Shown here: positions 45,340 to 57,391 of the stretch, piece after piece
Numbering within the stretch: position 1 is the first letter of the stretch
Layout of the letters: the number at the start of each line of letters is the position of its first letter
Assembly: GCA_007644065.1 (NCBI GenBank)
Contig: VJWN01000004.1
Coordinates: forward strand, 124,001 to 188,000
Length of the DNA stretch: 64,000 nt
DNA from: Margaritispora aquatica
Lineage: Eukaryota > Ascomycota > Leotiomycetes > Helotiales > Discinellaceae
Direction: 5' to 3'
Notes under the pieces: generated by a model
Databases searched by the model: none
The model's input: only the letters and a program-made list of their open reading frames with translations
Told to the model about the DNA's origin: nothing
Made by a program: the position numbers and the translations under genes

Positions 45340-45579
45340 TCAAACAGCTGCCTTTTCCATTTCCCTCTTCTTCTTCTTCTCTGCCTCCTCCGCGCCTCTC
45401 TCCCCAACAATCCTCTTCCTCTCCCTCTGTCGAACCTTCAACTCAATCTCGAAAGCCTCGCCTCTCACAGGAATAGCATGCACGCCGTGTCTCTTCACCA
45501 CTGACAACGGCGATTGATCATTGATGTTCTTTGATCGATAGGTATGCTTAGGTATAATTAAGGTAGTTGGTAGCTCGTG
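45340..45579 (-). CDS. Candidate exon of an unrecognised small basic protein
   Basis: A minus-strand frame without any usable ATG but with protein-like content: LPTTLIIPKHTYRSKNINDQ, SPLSVVKRHGVHAIPVRGEA, FEIELKVRQRERKR, then a charged helix ending EKKKKREMEKAAV-stop. The frame opens right after a TGA at 45580. Possible acceptors are ACGAG before LPTT or CCTAAG before HTYRS; an upstream ATGTTGGTCAAA with a GTCTGA donor could supply the start but this is speculative. The mixed hydrophobic/charged text is unlike the low-complexity frames around it. It may be a 3' exon of a small gene or a gene remnant. Family not recognised. Confidence 0.4.
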   Translation of the reverse strand, partial: HELPTTLIIPKHTYRSKNINDQSPLSVVKRHGVHAIPVRGEAFEIELKVRQRERKRIVGERGAEEAEKKKKREMEKAAV

Positions 45580-46376
45580 TCACTGGAGAAAGAAAGAAAA
45601 GGCGACAAGAAGACTAAGAGACGCTACTTAGCGGCACCTAAGTACAAAGCAATGTGTTAATCACATTGAGCCTTCAGACTTTGACCAACATTTGCTCCGA
45701 AGGCTTGTTATAGAACAATGGCCTTTGGAGAATAAGTAAGAGGAAAGAAAGTTCTCCCACACAATTCTCATGTCGCACTATGAGAGGGAGACCTTGGTCC
45801 CTCACCTAAGATTTGCATGTGGAGGAAGGACATCCAGCAGGCACACGATGCATGCCTCAAGGTAGGTATGTTAATGATCAAATTTTAGATCATATGACCA
45901 TTGGGAGCTTATACTCCCCATCCATCTCAATCTTTCGTTCATTTATATATCAATTGCTTGTCTGAAGTCTCAAACTGGAACGAAATCGACAACATTGGCA
46001 TCTTGAGCGTAGATGGATTTGGTACTCAGTCCACTCGTTGCAAACACACAGATACTCCGAAGGGTTGTTTGTTGACTAAATATCCACTGTTCGTAGGTAG
46101 ATACTAAAGCAGAGAAATTCTCCCACACAAAGCTAAGACCATAGAGCAGACATCGTGTGTATATGTTGGAATTAGGGGTCATATATCTGATGAGTACCTA
46201 AAAGGAGTGGACGTATAAACAGCAATAGGAGCAAATCCAAAGAAAACCTAGCAATCATAACTCAAAGTCAAAACACATTGGCCAGAAATGAAATGACAAA
46301 AACACACTACGCAATGCCCAAGGAAAAACCCCACCCTCCCCAATCGCTAGCACGCACTTACCGTATATCCTCTTGT
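45580..46376. other. Intergenic
   Basis: No convincing gene. May contain the 5' part of the candidate exon at 45340-45579. Confidence 0.45.
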
Positions 46377-48198
46377 CTACGGAGTGACGCTCCGAGCCGT
46401 GGTGTCAAGGCCATCCCACTCGATGCCGAACACATCCAACAAGTTCCTTGCCGCGATTTCACCAGTCTCAAAAGCACCATGAACACAGCCGTTACCCACC
46501 TGAATGCAATGCTCGCCTGCAAACTGGAGTCTGCTTCCTCTGTGCTCATCCAGCGCGTTGACCAGAGCTTCGGAGTCGTCGCCCTTTTTCTCAACGCTGT
46601 AGGAACCGTAGCCTGCCAGGGGATCCTGTGTCCAGTGTGTGGTCTCGATGTTGAGGAGATCAGGGAGGTCCTTGTAGGGTTCCGTACGCATCAATCTGAA
46701 GAGTGGCTCGAAGAAGGCGTAGAGCACCGCTGGGTCGGAGATGGCTTCGATGCGTTGCGTCAGAGGTTCGGCGATTTGAATACAGAGCTCCTTGGTTCCC
46801 GACATGACAAAGCAATTTGAGGTTACAGTGGCGTATGATAGGATGGATGACTCGTCGATAGGCGCACCAGCTGGTAGCGGAGAAGGATAGTAAACAAATT
46901 GATCGTGATCCTTGGGCCAGAAAACCTCCGAGAACTCCACAAAGACCTTGCCAAGCGCTCCGTAAGAGAAGGAGTCGATGCCGTGCTGAATGGATGCTGG
47001 TAGGGCGGGACTGAACGAGACCATTTTGCGACGAAGGCAACCGAGAGGAATAGTTACAACCACGGCATCCCCAGTAAAGGTGGAAGTGTTTGACTGTACT
47101 GTAACTGAATCATCTTGCTCACCCCATTTGATGTTCTTCACGATCTCACCCATGCGAATAATATTGGGATCCTTTCGAAGAGGCTCCGCAGTCCAATCAA
47201 CAATCTTGTCGTACCCGCCTTTCATGTAGAGATTCCTCTCTGTTAGGAAATAGCTCAAGTGCTTTGCGGAGGCTTCCTCGATTGATGTTCCAATCCAAAG
47301 TTCCACTTCACGGGTTGCTTGTGGTGCCCATTTTCTTTCGCTGGAGGTGATCAGAGCATGTTTGTCGACAAAATCATCCACGAATTCCTTAACACTCCTG
47401 AAAAAAAATCGAGTCAGCCACATATTTTGGGTGGTAGAAATGGCACACGTTGGTGCCAGAGGAGAACATAAGGCAACATATCTCGTTACAATAAGAATTG
47501 ACAGCCCTAGGAAATCTACAAACAAGACGAAAAATAGGCCTACCTATCAGGAGCATCGGGATGCAGATTGTAGTAATGCTCAACATAATCTGCAAATTCA
47601 TCGGCCACTTTCTTCGCCTTGAATTGTGATCCTGCTCGACCGTCTCGAGTGTAATACATAGGGGCACCATCATCGAAGTAAAATTCAATGCCAAGCTTTG
47701 AGATTAGTTGGACCAATTTGTTCTGCGAAGTCTCATGCATCCAAGCAGCACCTTTTTGTAATGTTAGCGCTTGGCTGAGGAGAGGATAAACAACCCACAT
47801 TGTGTGGTCGTGACTAGCACAACCACGCACAACATTAAAGAAGTTAGCCTTGTTTAGGTATATTTACCAATGTCTCGGGCGGCTTTTCCAGGTTTGCGAC
47901 TTGTGGAAATGCGGCCTCCGATGCGATCTCTGCCTTCGATGACAGTAACTGCGACGCCATGTCTTTGGAGGACTGCTGCAGTACGAAGCCCAGATATGCC
48001 AGCCCCAATCACAATGACATGAGGCTTCTTGTCAGGCAATTTTATTTCATTTCTCTCAAGTCTGGCATTGAAGGCAGAAATTATGGCGGAGTGCGTTGTT
48101 GACATTTGAGCATCCACAATTATTTGGTTTTGATTTTGTAGGTTTACTTCGTTCGGGATGTTTAAAGCGCCACGAGGAAATGTGAATAGCATCGACAT
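46377..48198 (-). CDS. Flavin-dependent amine oxidase (polyamine/monoamine oxidase type)
   Basis: A 519-residue FAD enzyme that oxidatively deaminates amines, producing H2O2 and an aldehyde. Exons 48198-47868, 47751-47544, 47397-46377; introns 116 and 146 nt. The Rossmann FAD site is PHVIVIGAGISGLRTAAVL with VTVIEGRDRIGGRI. The substrate half contains GYDKIVDWTAEPL, VVVTIPLGCLRRK and GALGKVFVEFSEVFW, whose Lys matches the conserved flavin-contacting lysine of polyamine oxidases and LSD1. The C-terminal FAD block is LQFAGEHCIQVGNGCVHGAF followed by ETGEIAARNLL. No SWIRM or HMG domain, so it is not a histone demethylase; the end is SVTP rather than a peroxisomal SKL. The first 60 residues have no clear signal. 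Substrate unknown; polyamines are the family default. Confidence 0.87.
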
Positions 48199-48893
48199 AC
48201 TGACTCAACATCTGCGTATGTATGAAAGGGTTGGTTTATGGAAAGGGTATATATTGGTTTTTTGGAGAATTTGCGAGGGGCCGACCTCGACTTGATAGTA
48301 TTCTGGGTTTGTTTGAAGACTATTCAAAGGTGAGTAGTAGCTTTTGACTTGGAAACGATGATGCTGAAGCAACTGTTGTATCCAAAACTAATCTGCGTTG
48401 GTGAGAAGAGGAGAGAGCAAAGGAATCAGATAGAGGAGAGGTTGAGGCTATCCATAAATACTTATCATTTTGGCCCAAACCTTGAATTTCCACAGTTTCG
48501 GACAAACTGCACCCTCCGAAGGGGTTTGATCCACTTGGTTCCTGACACGAAGCACGACGTCTGCACGAGTCTCTCAACATGTCAACCGATTCGTCAATCC
48601 TCAGACCGATTTCAGCCAAACTTATACCAAGCTGTGGATGGAGGCTAGCAATCTGCCACTTTCAGATGGGTGTGCAGTGGGGTATTTCGAGCTGCGAATG
48701 ATGAGCCGCTGTGGGGGAAGCATGACCTCAACACTGCTTGGAACTCTTATCGGTGTGCATCAAGCTGTCCTGGGCAAAGACACAAGAGTGGGCGTGGGGC
48801 GTAGTTTGAGGTGCAATCGGGATTGGGCCAGACTGAGGTCGTTGTGCTCTTTTGCTCACGAGCAAGTGTTTGCAGGACATACCGTATGTGCTA

Positions 48894-48932
48894 TGACATG
48901 CCATGCTATGCCATGCTATGCTATGCTATGCC
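48894..48932. repeat. ATGCT/ATGCC pentanucleotide repeat
   Basis: About eight imperfect units of ATGCC/ATGCT, starting with ATGACATGCC and ending ATGCTATGCC. Confidence 0.7.
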
Positions 48933-49272
48933 GCGACAATAAGGTAAGGGAGAATAGAATCTTGTCCCCACGGGAGCTTGCTTGCTGTAGCTTGCTGTGA
49001 CCAGTCGAAAGAGGTAGGTGTAGCCTGCAAAGCTTGAAAAGTTAATCTAACTGAGAGCCCCACCAAGCATACTCCGTACCTAGGTAGTACTCGGGAATAT
49101 ATTTGAAGGGCGTTGATGCTTGATAGACGGGATGCCTTCAGCGAGTGCCGAGGTCTCTAGTCGAAAGAACTATTAGATATCAGAATATTCCGGCAAGGGA
49201 GAGAAGGTTGATTTAACAGGACGCGTGGCAGAGAATCAATGTCAATGTCATTGTATGGTGAGCTGTAAAAAG

Positions 49273-49311
49273 CATATATGTATATATATATGTATATATA
49301 CATATATATAG
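49273..49311. repeat. TA/TG palindromic low-complexity tract
   Basis: Alternating purine-pyrimidine tract of TATATGTATATA type, largely self-complementary. Confidence 0.7.
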
Positions 49312-49467
49312 ATAGCCAAGGTTTTATATACCAACATCAAAGACAAGAGTACCTTACGAAGCAGGTAGACCGAGAATACTTCAAGAGTGGAGTTTAATAG
49401 AAGTGGTGTTCCGTGTGCAATAGAGCAGGAGAAGTGGGGGAAAGAGATGAGGGAGAGAATGCAAATG

Positions 49468-49505
49468 GTCATGGTAATAAATCATGGTAATAAATCATGG
49501 TAATG
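49468..49505 (+). repeat. 13-bp direct repeat, three copies
   Basis: CATGGTAATAAAT occurs twice in tandem, followed by a partial third copy CATGGTAATG. Confidence 0.75.
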
Positions 49506-49548
49506 CACCAGTGATGTGTGTGATATATGATCTGTGATGTGTGATTAG

Positions 49549-49549
49549 G

Positions 49550-49581
<32 letters not shown>
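49549..49581 (+). repeat. (GAT)n microsatellite
   Basis: Eleven GAT units without interruption, ending GATGAG. Confidence 0.85.
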
Positions 49582-49582
<1 letters not shown>

Positions 49583-49744
49583 GAACGACGTCGGTCGTTA
49601 CATAAGATCTCAGCTTAGTATATCTTAGTAAACCTTCCCCACCCTTTTACAGCAGCCAGACAAGGTCAAAAGTGTCCTTGATCTGCTACGGAGGGAGGCA
49701 TCGAAAAAGAGCCGGAATTTCAAAGCTTGTTAGTGACAAGGATT

Positions 49745-49779
49745 CTCCTCCTCCTCCTCCTCCTCCTCCTCCTCCTCCA
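49745..49779 (+). repeat. (CTC)n microsatellite
   Basis: An uninterrupted run of about eleven CTC units, then CCAAG. Confidence 0.85.
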
Positions 49780-50612
49780 AGAAAAAACCTCCCCTCCTCT
49801 CCCCTGAAACGCCTATGATAAGCCTCCCGCGCCCTGTTGTGCTGTACCCTGCCCTGGTCCGTTGTGTCATTTCCAACTGCTACTTTGGTAACAACAACTG
49901 CAACTTCATGTGCAAGTGCAAGTGCATATGCAGTGAGTGCAGAATACAGTGAATGCCGCCTTGCAATAGCTGAGGGTCGACCGGTGGATCAAATCAGCTC
50001 TCAATTGTTTGCAACTTGTCTCACACACCATACATACTCCCTTCTTACGGCCTCCCTCCACACAAATGGATTGGTTATCACTCACCGGTAGTCACAGTCA
50101 CAGCTTCACAGCTCATGTGGTAATACTGAAATGCGCTGTACTTCGTCCTCCTCTCCCTGGCCTGATCGACCTCACAAGCCTGACGAGGGGAGCATGCCTC
50201 CTAGTGGAGTCCGGCGGGACCGAATGCCCTCTATCTGCATTCTAGTGCCCGATCTAGTATGTCCACGCTGAGTGTTGGTATTATCCTGGGCGTGCTGGGG
50301 AGGCTTTCTTATCTTTTATTCACATGTTGTTGTTTCATCCTTCAATTCTGCCTGGAGGACGGCGACGACGACGACGACAAGGCTGAGTTGTTTGTTTGTC
50401 GTTGAGACTCATATAAATCTCTGCTTTCGAGCATCTGGACCATCTTCAAGTTGAGGAACTAGATATCCGCTATTCACAGCGTCCGAATAAATGCCGTAAC
50501 GCCGTCGCAATATTTTGGCCCACTTCGTTGATATTTTCTGATTTTTGGCTCTTGAGTCTTTGGTCTTTGGTTGACGACATCTGTCGTTTGTCGTTGATCG
50601 ACAATATTCAAG

Positions 50613-52341
50613 ATGAGTGAGGAGGAGTTCCTTCCTGGCACCTCGAGGTTAATTGAGGACCTCGACCAAACCACCCTCTCGACTTCCCATCTCCAGAAAC
50701 ATGGTGACATCGTCTTGTCGCCTCAACCAACAAATTCTCCCAATGATCCACTCAATTGGTCTCTCCCACGGAAGTATTGGCATATGCTCTTGCTGTGCTT
50801 CATTACAGGATTCACGGCTGCGACATCGAACGATGCTGGCTCTGCGCAAGATGGTATAAACGAGGAATATGGCACATCGTACAAGGCGATGAACACCGGG
50901 GCAGGTGTACTTTTTTGTGGAATTGGATACTGGACTCTCTTGATCTCGCCTGCCGCTTTCTTGTACGGACGAAGAATTCCATATTTGATTGGTATTGCAT
51001 TGGGCTTGATCGGCGCAATTTGGTTTGCCAATGTACATGGAACGACCGACTCCATCTGGAATCAGTTGTTCGTTGGAGCCTCGGAGTCTGCTGCAGAGGC
51101 AAATGTACAGCTATCTCTTTCCGAGATCTTCTTCCAACACCAAAGAGGTACTGTTCTGGGTATCTATGTGTTGTCCACCAGTATTGGTACATATCTCGGG
51201 CCACTCATTGGAGGATTCGTCGCGGATCGCTTGGGTTGGAGGTGGATTGGATGGCTTTCAGTCATCATCTCATCTGCCACACTTGTAGTGCTTTATTTTA
51301 CTCTTGAAGAAACAGCTTTTGATCGATCCAAATAGTAGGTATAACCGTATTTTCCGATTCACATGGAGAGGGTGCAAGAACACATACTGGGAAGCACTTA
51401 CTGACATCATGCATAGTGATGGTCCATATATTGATGGCGTACAAGAGACTCGACCTGATTCATCTGCGGAAAATAGCTCAGAACTAGAGAAGAAAACTAT
51501 TCGAACCAGCAAGGACGCTTCTCCAGCCCACCTGGTGAATAGCGAAGCTGCAGAGAGCGAACTTCCGAAGACATACTGGCAACGAATTCAACTCATCACT
51601 CTTGCGCCCAATATCGTTGGTACAGGTTTCAAGCAGTACTTCAGGCGCCTCTTCCATACCCTCAGAGTATTCACCTTTCCCGCCGTCATCTACTCTGGAA
51701 TTCAATGGGGAGCCCAAGATGCATGGCTTACATTCTATCTCACTCTTGAGGAGGACAATTGGTACGGTGAGCCCTGGAATTATTCGGATGTCGGTACTGG
51801 CTTGATGAATATCCCAACATTGATTGGTGCCATTATTGGATGTTTCTGGGGAGGTTACATGTCTGATCTCCTGGTCTTCTGGATTGCCAAGAAGAGAGAT
51901 GGCATAAGAGAGGCTGAAGACAGATTGTGGATGATGTATCCATGCGCCATCATCTCTCCACTTGGGATGCTGCTATTTGGTATTGGCACCGCCTACGGCT
52001 GGGACTGGCCGGTCCCGTATGTCGGACTCGGTCTGATCGGTTTTGGCTGGGGTTGTGCTGGCGATTTGAGCATGGCATACCTCATGGATGCATACCCAGA
52101 AATGGTTCTTGAAGGCATGGTGGGGGTTAGTGTGATCAACAACAGCATCGCACTTATTTTTACCTTTACAGCATCGGACTGGCTTGAGGCAAGTGGAGTC
52201 AGGAATACGTTCATTGGGATCGCAGTGCTAGACTTCGTGTTTGTTATGCTCACTATTCCCATGATGATTTACGGCAAGTCGTGTCGGAGGTGGACATTGG
52301 GACGGTACAAGGATTTCGTCAAGATTAGAGATGCTCTTTGA
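50613..52341 (+). CDS. MFS transporter, DHA1/Hol1-like
   Basis: A 548-residue major facilitator with 12 predicted helices and a large central cytosolic loop, of the fungal DHA1 group that includes the yeast cation/polyamine carrier Hol1. Exon 1 is 50613-51334, exon 2 is 51417-52341. The apparent frameshift at 51333 is removed by an 82-nt intron: donor GTAGGT splits a codon after TA, the branch is CTTACTGAC, the acceptor GCATAG, giving SKY-DGPYIDG. Motifs: DPLNWS at the N terminus, helix-1 GFTAATSNDAGSA, FLYGRRIPYLIG, LSLSEIFFQHQRGTVLGIYV, GPLIGGFVADRLGWRWIGW, and after the loop FPAVIYSGIQWGAQDAWLTF. Substrate unknown. It is divergent from the amine oxidase across 2.4 kb. Confidence 0.85.
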
Positions 52342-52710
52342 CAGGATAGATGCATCACATGTGCTTGGGTTTACACTACTGGGAGACTGTGCAATACGTC
52401 GTACCTTTTTACAGATATTTAATATAATGAATAACTCATTTAGTCTTTTTATGATCCAAAGCTATGTACATTGCAGGTAGTGATGACAAATACTGTGCGC
52501 GAAGAATCCATCACAGCCCATGCATCTTTCAGCTCTGCTGACACTTCAGCCCCCACCCATTCTTTCAGAATCGTATTGCAGGGTGGTACTGACGTACAGC
52601 ATTTCAGGCCACGAGGTAGCAAGCCGAGAAGAGACCTTACCTTCTGTTTCATCTCAAAGACTTCCCATTCGGTACGACTTGACTCTTGAAAATGCTCCAG
52701 GTAGTAGCAC
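52342..52710. other. Intergenic upstream of the NACHT gene
   Basis: Short frames only; likely promoter of the NACHT gene. Confidence 0.5.
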
Positions 52711-55700
52711 ATGATGAGAAGCATGGCACCAACACCAACACCGGCACCCGCACCGGCACCTTCGTCGAAAGGTAATGCCGGGTCGGGAGGCGCCATCGTC
52801 CCGTGAGACCCGCCTGCTTATACCTCCTGTCCTCGAGTTCTTTGACCTCACCTCAGTCATAGCACTGACACTTGCAGTCCCCCAGAGGATCGATGGAAGA
52901 AAGCTCTGTCTCAGTTGAAAGTAGGCAATTCCTCACCCTTGATCAATCTTCTTCATCGCACTTCGACTCTCTTAAACTCAGAGTCATGGACAAGTACTTC
53001 AGTAGCATGACCGTCACAGTACTTATTTCTCCATTAGGATAGAGGTCTCCTGGATCCCAATGTCGACCTCGACGGATCATCAAAGAGGGAAGTCCTGCTC
53101 GAGGTCTTGTCCTTGGTCAGAGGTGCGGAGCAGACTTGTCAGCAAAAGAGGTGGAAGTGGAAGAATAAGAAGGGCGAGACTGTGATTGTCAGAGATGTTT
53201 TTGTTAAGATGTCTGTTTGGATTGAGAAGTTCAAGGCTGTGGGAGATAGTATCGTTCAATATGGTGGGTGTTAGACAGTTGATTTGTGGACAATGCTGAT
53301 CATCGGACAGATCCAGGACATGCTGCATTACCTTGGGCGGCAGCACGATTTATCCTCCAGGTCTGTTCCAATTCGGTGCTCTGATGAGAATTCGGGCTAA
53401 TGAATGAGCAGGCTGCCTTGAATGATATCGAGACTAATGGTGCCATGCTCGAAGGTCTTGAGCTCGTCTTTCATCTGATTGCCAAGTTCGAAGTGATCGA
53501 ACGTCTTTATGTACAAAATGATTCAACGTCTGCTCTGCAGCATCAACTCGATGACTCCATAATTGCATTGTATGGAAGTATCCTGGAGTATTTACTCGAT
53601 GCCCGGAACTATTTCCTCCAGCGAACGGCAGTTCGCATCGCCAAGAGCATATTCCAGCTTGAGGACATGAAATCCAAGCACGTTTCTAGCATATTGGCAA
53701 AGGCAGGCAAAGTGGATGAGTATATCCAACTCACCTCAGGTGAAATAGCAAAAAAGACACAGTCACTCGTAGCCCAAGTGACAGGAAAGATGCAAGTTTT
53801 GGCATTGCATACAGGACAGCTAGATGACATTCAGGGGCTTCTCGAGAAAGAGAAGATATTTCTAGAATCCGTGCTTTCAGATCTGGGCGAACCAATCAAG
53901 AGAATGTCCAGTCAGATATCGCACATTGAGGATAAGTTGAGAGAGGACGAGCGTCTTCAAATATTTGATTGGTTGTCTTCAATAGAGTACAACAGTCACC
54001 ACAGGACGAAGACTAAGATCTTGCTTCCGGATTCTGGACAGTGGCTACTGAAGAAACCAGAGTTCAAGAATTGGATGGGCTCCAGCAGTTCCTCGTTGCT
54101 TTGGCTTCATGGTATTCCTGGCTCGGGAAAGAGCATGCTTGTTGCACATGTCATTGAGCATATTAAGAGGAGAAATGGGACCGAGATTAGCCCTGGTACG
54201 TGATTTTAATTTGCTGCTTGAGTTGAAGGGCGACTTTTAGAAGTCATTAACTGATACATCTTGTTTCTAGCTCCTTTGGCATACTTCTATTGCTCTCGAA
54301 ACACAACCGAGCCTGAAAGATCAGATCCAGTTGAGCTAGTCAGATGCATCATCGAACAGCTATCATGTTCAGATCAAGATCTTCCTATAAGGCTTCCCGT
54401 TGTCAAAGCATATCAATTACGAAGAAGAGAGGTTCGAGGCCGTCGACCAGGAAAGCTTGATTTTGAGGATGCGATAAAACTTATATTAGAACTTCTTGAA
54501 GACAATCCAGCGACTATCGTCATAGATGCACTCGACGAGTGCGATCCCGCTCGGAGACAAGAGCTCCTTAACGCTCTCCAAATGATTATCAAGGAGTCAA
54601 GTAACGTTGTCAAGATTTTTGTCAGTAGTAGAGATGACCATGATCTCGTTCACCGACTGTCTCGCTCGGCAAATCTATACATAGACTCCGCACAAAACAT
54701 GGATGATATCACGAAGTTCGTCATAACTCGTGTTCGGGAAGCAATTCGAAAGGAGAAAATACTTTGTGGCCAAGTTCCTCCCAGACTCCGAGAGCAGATC
54801 ATTACAACTCTGGTTGAAAAGGCAAGAGGCATGTTTCGCCTGGTGAGTTTACATATCGAGACTCTCTGCGATCCAACCCGAGTCAAAACGAAGTCAAATG
54901 TCCTCCATGTCTTAGCAAACTTACCTCCGGATCTCGAGAAATCGTATGCCTATATCCTAGACCAGATAGCAAGTTCTCAAAGACCAAATCCCGAGATCGC
55001 TAGCAGGATCTTCAAATGGCTACTCTGCTCACGAGAACGACTCAGCTCACAAACTTTCATTCTAGCGGTCTGTACCGGAATGAGGGATGTGGGCCTCATA
55101 AGTCAAGCTGATGTTTTAAGCGTCTGTAGTAACCTCGTTGTCTACGACGAGGACACCGACAGTTTTCGATTTGCTCACTTATCTGTCTTGGAGTACCTGG
55201 ATCGTCGCAATGAGTATTGTCCTGAAGCTGCAAATGCTTTCTGTGCTGAGCAATGCTTATCATGGATGGTGAATCGAGAGGAGGAGCACTTCACTAATTC
55301 GGATTTCAGCGTGCTGATTGAACAAGAACTTGCCATCAATAGCCGCAACACGAAAAGACGGTCCACAAAATCGAGACACTATGCTTTCTCGACGCTGGCC
55401 AGTGTGATGTACATCAATGCCATACAGTCATTTGGATATCATGCAGATCAAGAATGGGGCGAGTATGCTCGTAGAGCTGGGAGCAGAAGATGTGAAGGTC
55501 GGCTTCAGAAACTGCTCCATGGATTTCTTCTACCAACACCTGGCAGCCTTGACGTTCCTGCCAGCGCGGACTTTGCTCTTTGGATGGATAGAATACCAAC
55601 GGGCACTGCCAGCACAAACAAACAGCCTTCGAAAATTCTCGACTACGACTTCCTCAAGAATTGGCAGAAATCCCCCCTATTTGCTTGCTGTGCATTTGAT

Positions 55701-56780
55701 CTGGCCGAGATAGTAGCTGAAATGCTAGTTACGATTCCCGACTGCTTGGTTACGCATTCGAATTGGGAGTACGACTGTCTTATCATTGCTGCAGATTGCA
55801 ATAGCGTTGCTACCATTGACGTTCTCATTGCCGAATCCAAGAGGCAAAACTTGCTGATGAGCAGCTGGCAGAGACCACTGTGGGGTGCAGTGTGCAACTT
55901 GCACTATCGAGTCGTGCAATCTATACTTCGACATACAGGTCGCAGCTACTTCCCGTATTTCTGCTTTGAGGAGTTTGTGTCCCTACGCTTTTTAGTAACA
56001 GCTGTTCAATCGAATTACGAGAACACTCTTCTACTGCTACTATATCACAGTGATGAGCTTCAGCTTACAGAGGAGATATTGGTCCAGTTGTTTAGCAATA
56101 AATTTCATAGTGGAAAAAGTCTTTCTGGGGCTTTACTACGATCTGGGAAGGCCATTCATATCACAAGGTCACTTGTCAACAGTAGCTTCACCAATCCATC
56201 TTGTGGAAGAGAAATGTTAGATACACTCCTCGCCAGTGATAGGACGACAATCACCCACGATGCCTTCATCGACCTGTTTCGCCACGCCGATATCCCAAAC
56301 GCCTCTCCAACGGACAAGACACTCCTATTTTTACTGAAAAGACGCAAAGAATACCGTCTCCTCTTCCCTCGCATCAAACTCCTCCAAGCCACACCATTCA
56401 CACGTTGCCACCAACTCTCGCACATAGCGGACCGCGCACACGCCAAGCTCCTCGATCTCCATGACGGGCTCCTTGACGTCCTCCTCCCACAAGTCAGCGA
56501 TGAGGTAGAGCTCACGTGGGAGCATCTCCTCCTTCTCAGCAACGAGAAGAACCGCGGGGAATGCGTGCGGTGCATCCTGTCTTGCAGACCGAAGATCTCG
56601 CAGACGACGGTCAATATGCTGCTCTCTGCGTGGTCGGAGAGTCTGATCGAGGAATTGTTGAAGTTTAGAGGCATTAAGGTCAGTAAGGAGGTGGTGAGGG
56701 TTGTGGCGTGGAATGAGAAGTATGGTGGGGAGATTATGAGAGTGCTGCTGGAAAGGGAGATGGAGGAGATGTGTTTATAA
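52711..56780 (+). CDS. NACHT STAND NTPase (fungal NLR-like protein)
   Basis: A 1221-residue NLR-like signalling protein of the type acting in fungal non-self recognition. Exons 52711-52771, 52886-52920, 53038-53263, 53311-53360, 53412-54195, 54271-56780; all joins are in phase. The N-terminal helical domain (about 20-260) resembles Goodbye/DUF7708-type effector-side domains of fungal STANDs (RWKWKNKKGETVIVRDVF, VQYDPGHAALPWAAARFILQ). The NACHT domain starts near residue 340: P-loop GIPGSGKS (about 358-365), Walker B IVIDALDECD (about 467-476), sensor FVSSRDDHD, then LPPDLEKSYAYIL and FRFAHLSVLEYLD winged-helix region. The C-terminal half holds degenerate ankyrin-like and EVVRVVAWNEKYGGEIMRVL-type units rather than near-identical repeats. 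The first small exons are the least certain part. Confidence 0.85.
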
Positions 56781-57391
56781 TGGAGTACAGAGGGAACTTT
56801 GACGAGGTATAGGATCATTGGATTTGATGTGTACCCTCGAAGGATATATGACGTATTGACTCTCGAGACTTCCTCTAATGAGAGAACATCTTGAACCACA
56901 CTATACGGGTTCCTTACCCGAGGCAGCATTGACAGTATATATAGCTGATCTTACCTATGCTTCCGAAACAGCAGAAGTACGCAAGCGAGGCATTGACTGA
57001 GCTATTTTCTATGTTTCTCACCTGACGTACAAACTGCAAGACCTCAACTTTTTGGCAATAGCTAAATGTTATCCTTCAGTTCTCATAGTTGTCGTAGGTC
57101 GCATCCAGTTGCTGGTCACATCATGTGACACTCGCCCCGGAGCCCCTTTTCAGTGGGGTCACAATAATCCAGAAACCCACCCATTTCAAATAGATTACAC
57201 ACACGCGTTCACAACTTGAGTATAAACCCAACTCTCTCCCAGCAGAGAGTTTTTCAATATTTTCCATTCTCGTATACGTGCCTAGCGCATCCGAAGCTTG
57301 TTTCTCTTCCTTTCGTTCATCCGTCTATTTATTCATTCCTTTCATTCGTTTGCTTGCTTGCTTGGGCCGCTCGCTCGCTTATTTCACCACG
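56781..57391. other. Intergenic between NACHT and esterase genes
   Basis: No gene; promoter of the esterase gene. Pyrimidine-rich TTCATTCGTTTGCTTGCTTGC tract upstream of its ATG. Confidence 0.5.

Larger units (their letters stand above)
48199..50612. other. Gene-poor interval rich in simple repeats
   Basis: 2.4 kb without a convincing gene. It holds the simple repeats listed separately, and promoters of the divergent amine oxidase and MFS genes. Confidence 0.55.

Noticed and set aside
51285..51416. Frameshift making the MFS gene at 50613 a pseudogene
   Set aside because: An 82-nt intron (51335-51416) with donor GTAGGT, branch CTGAC and acceptor CATAG splits the apparent TAG stop and restores one frame of 548 codons.
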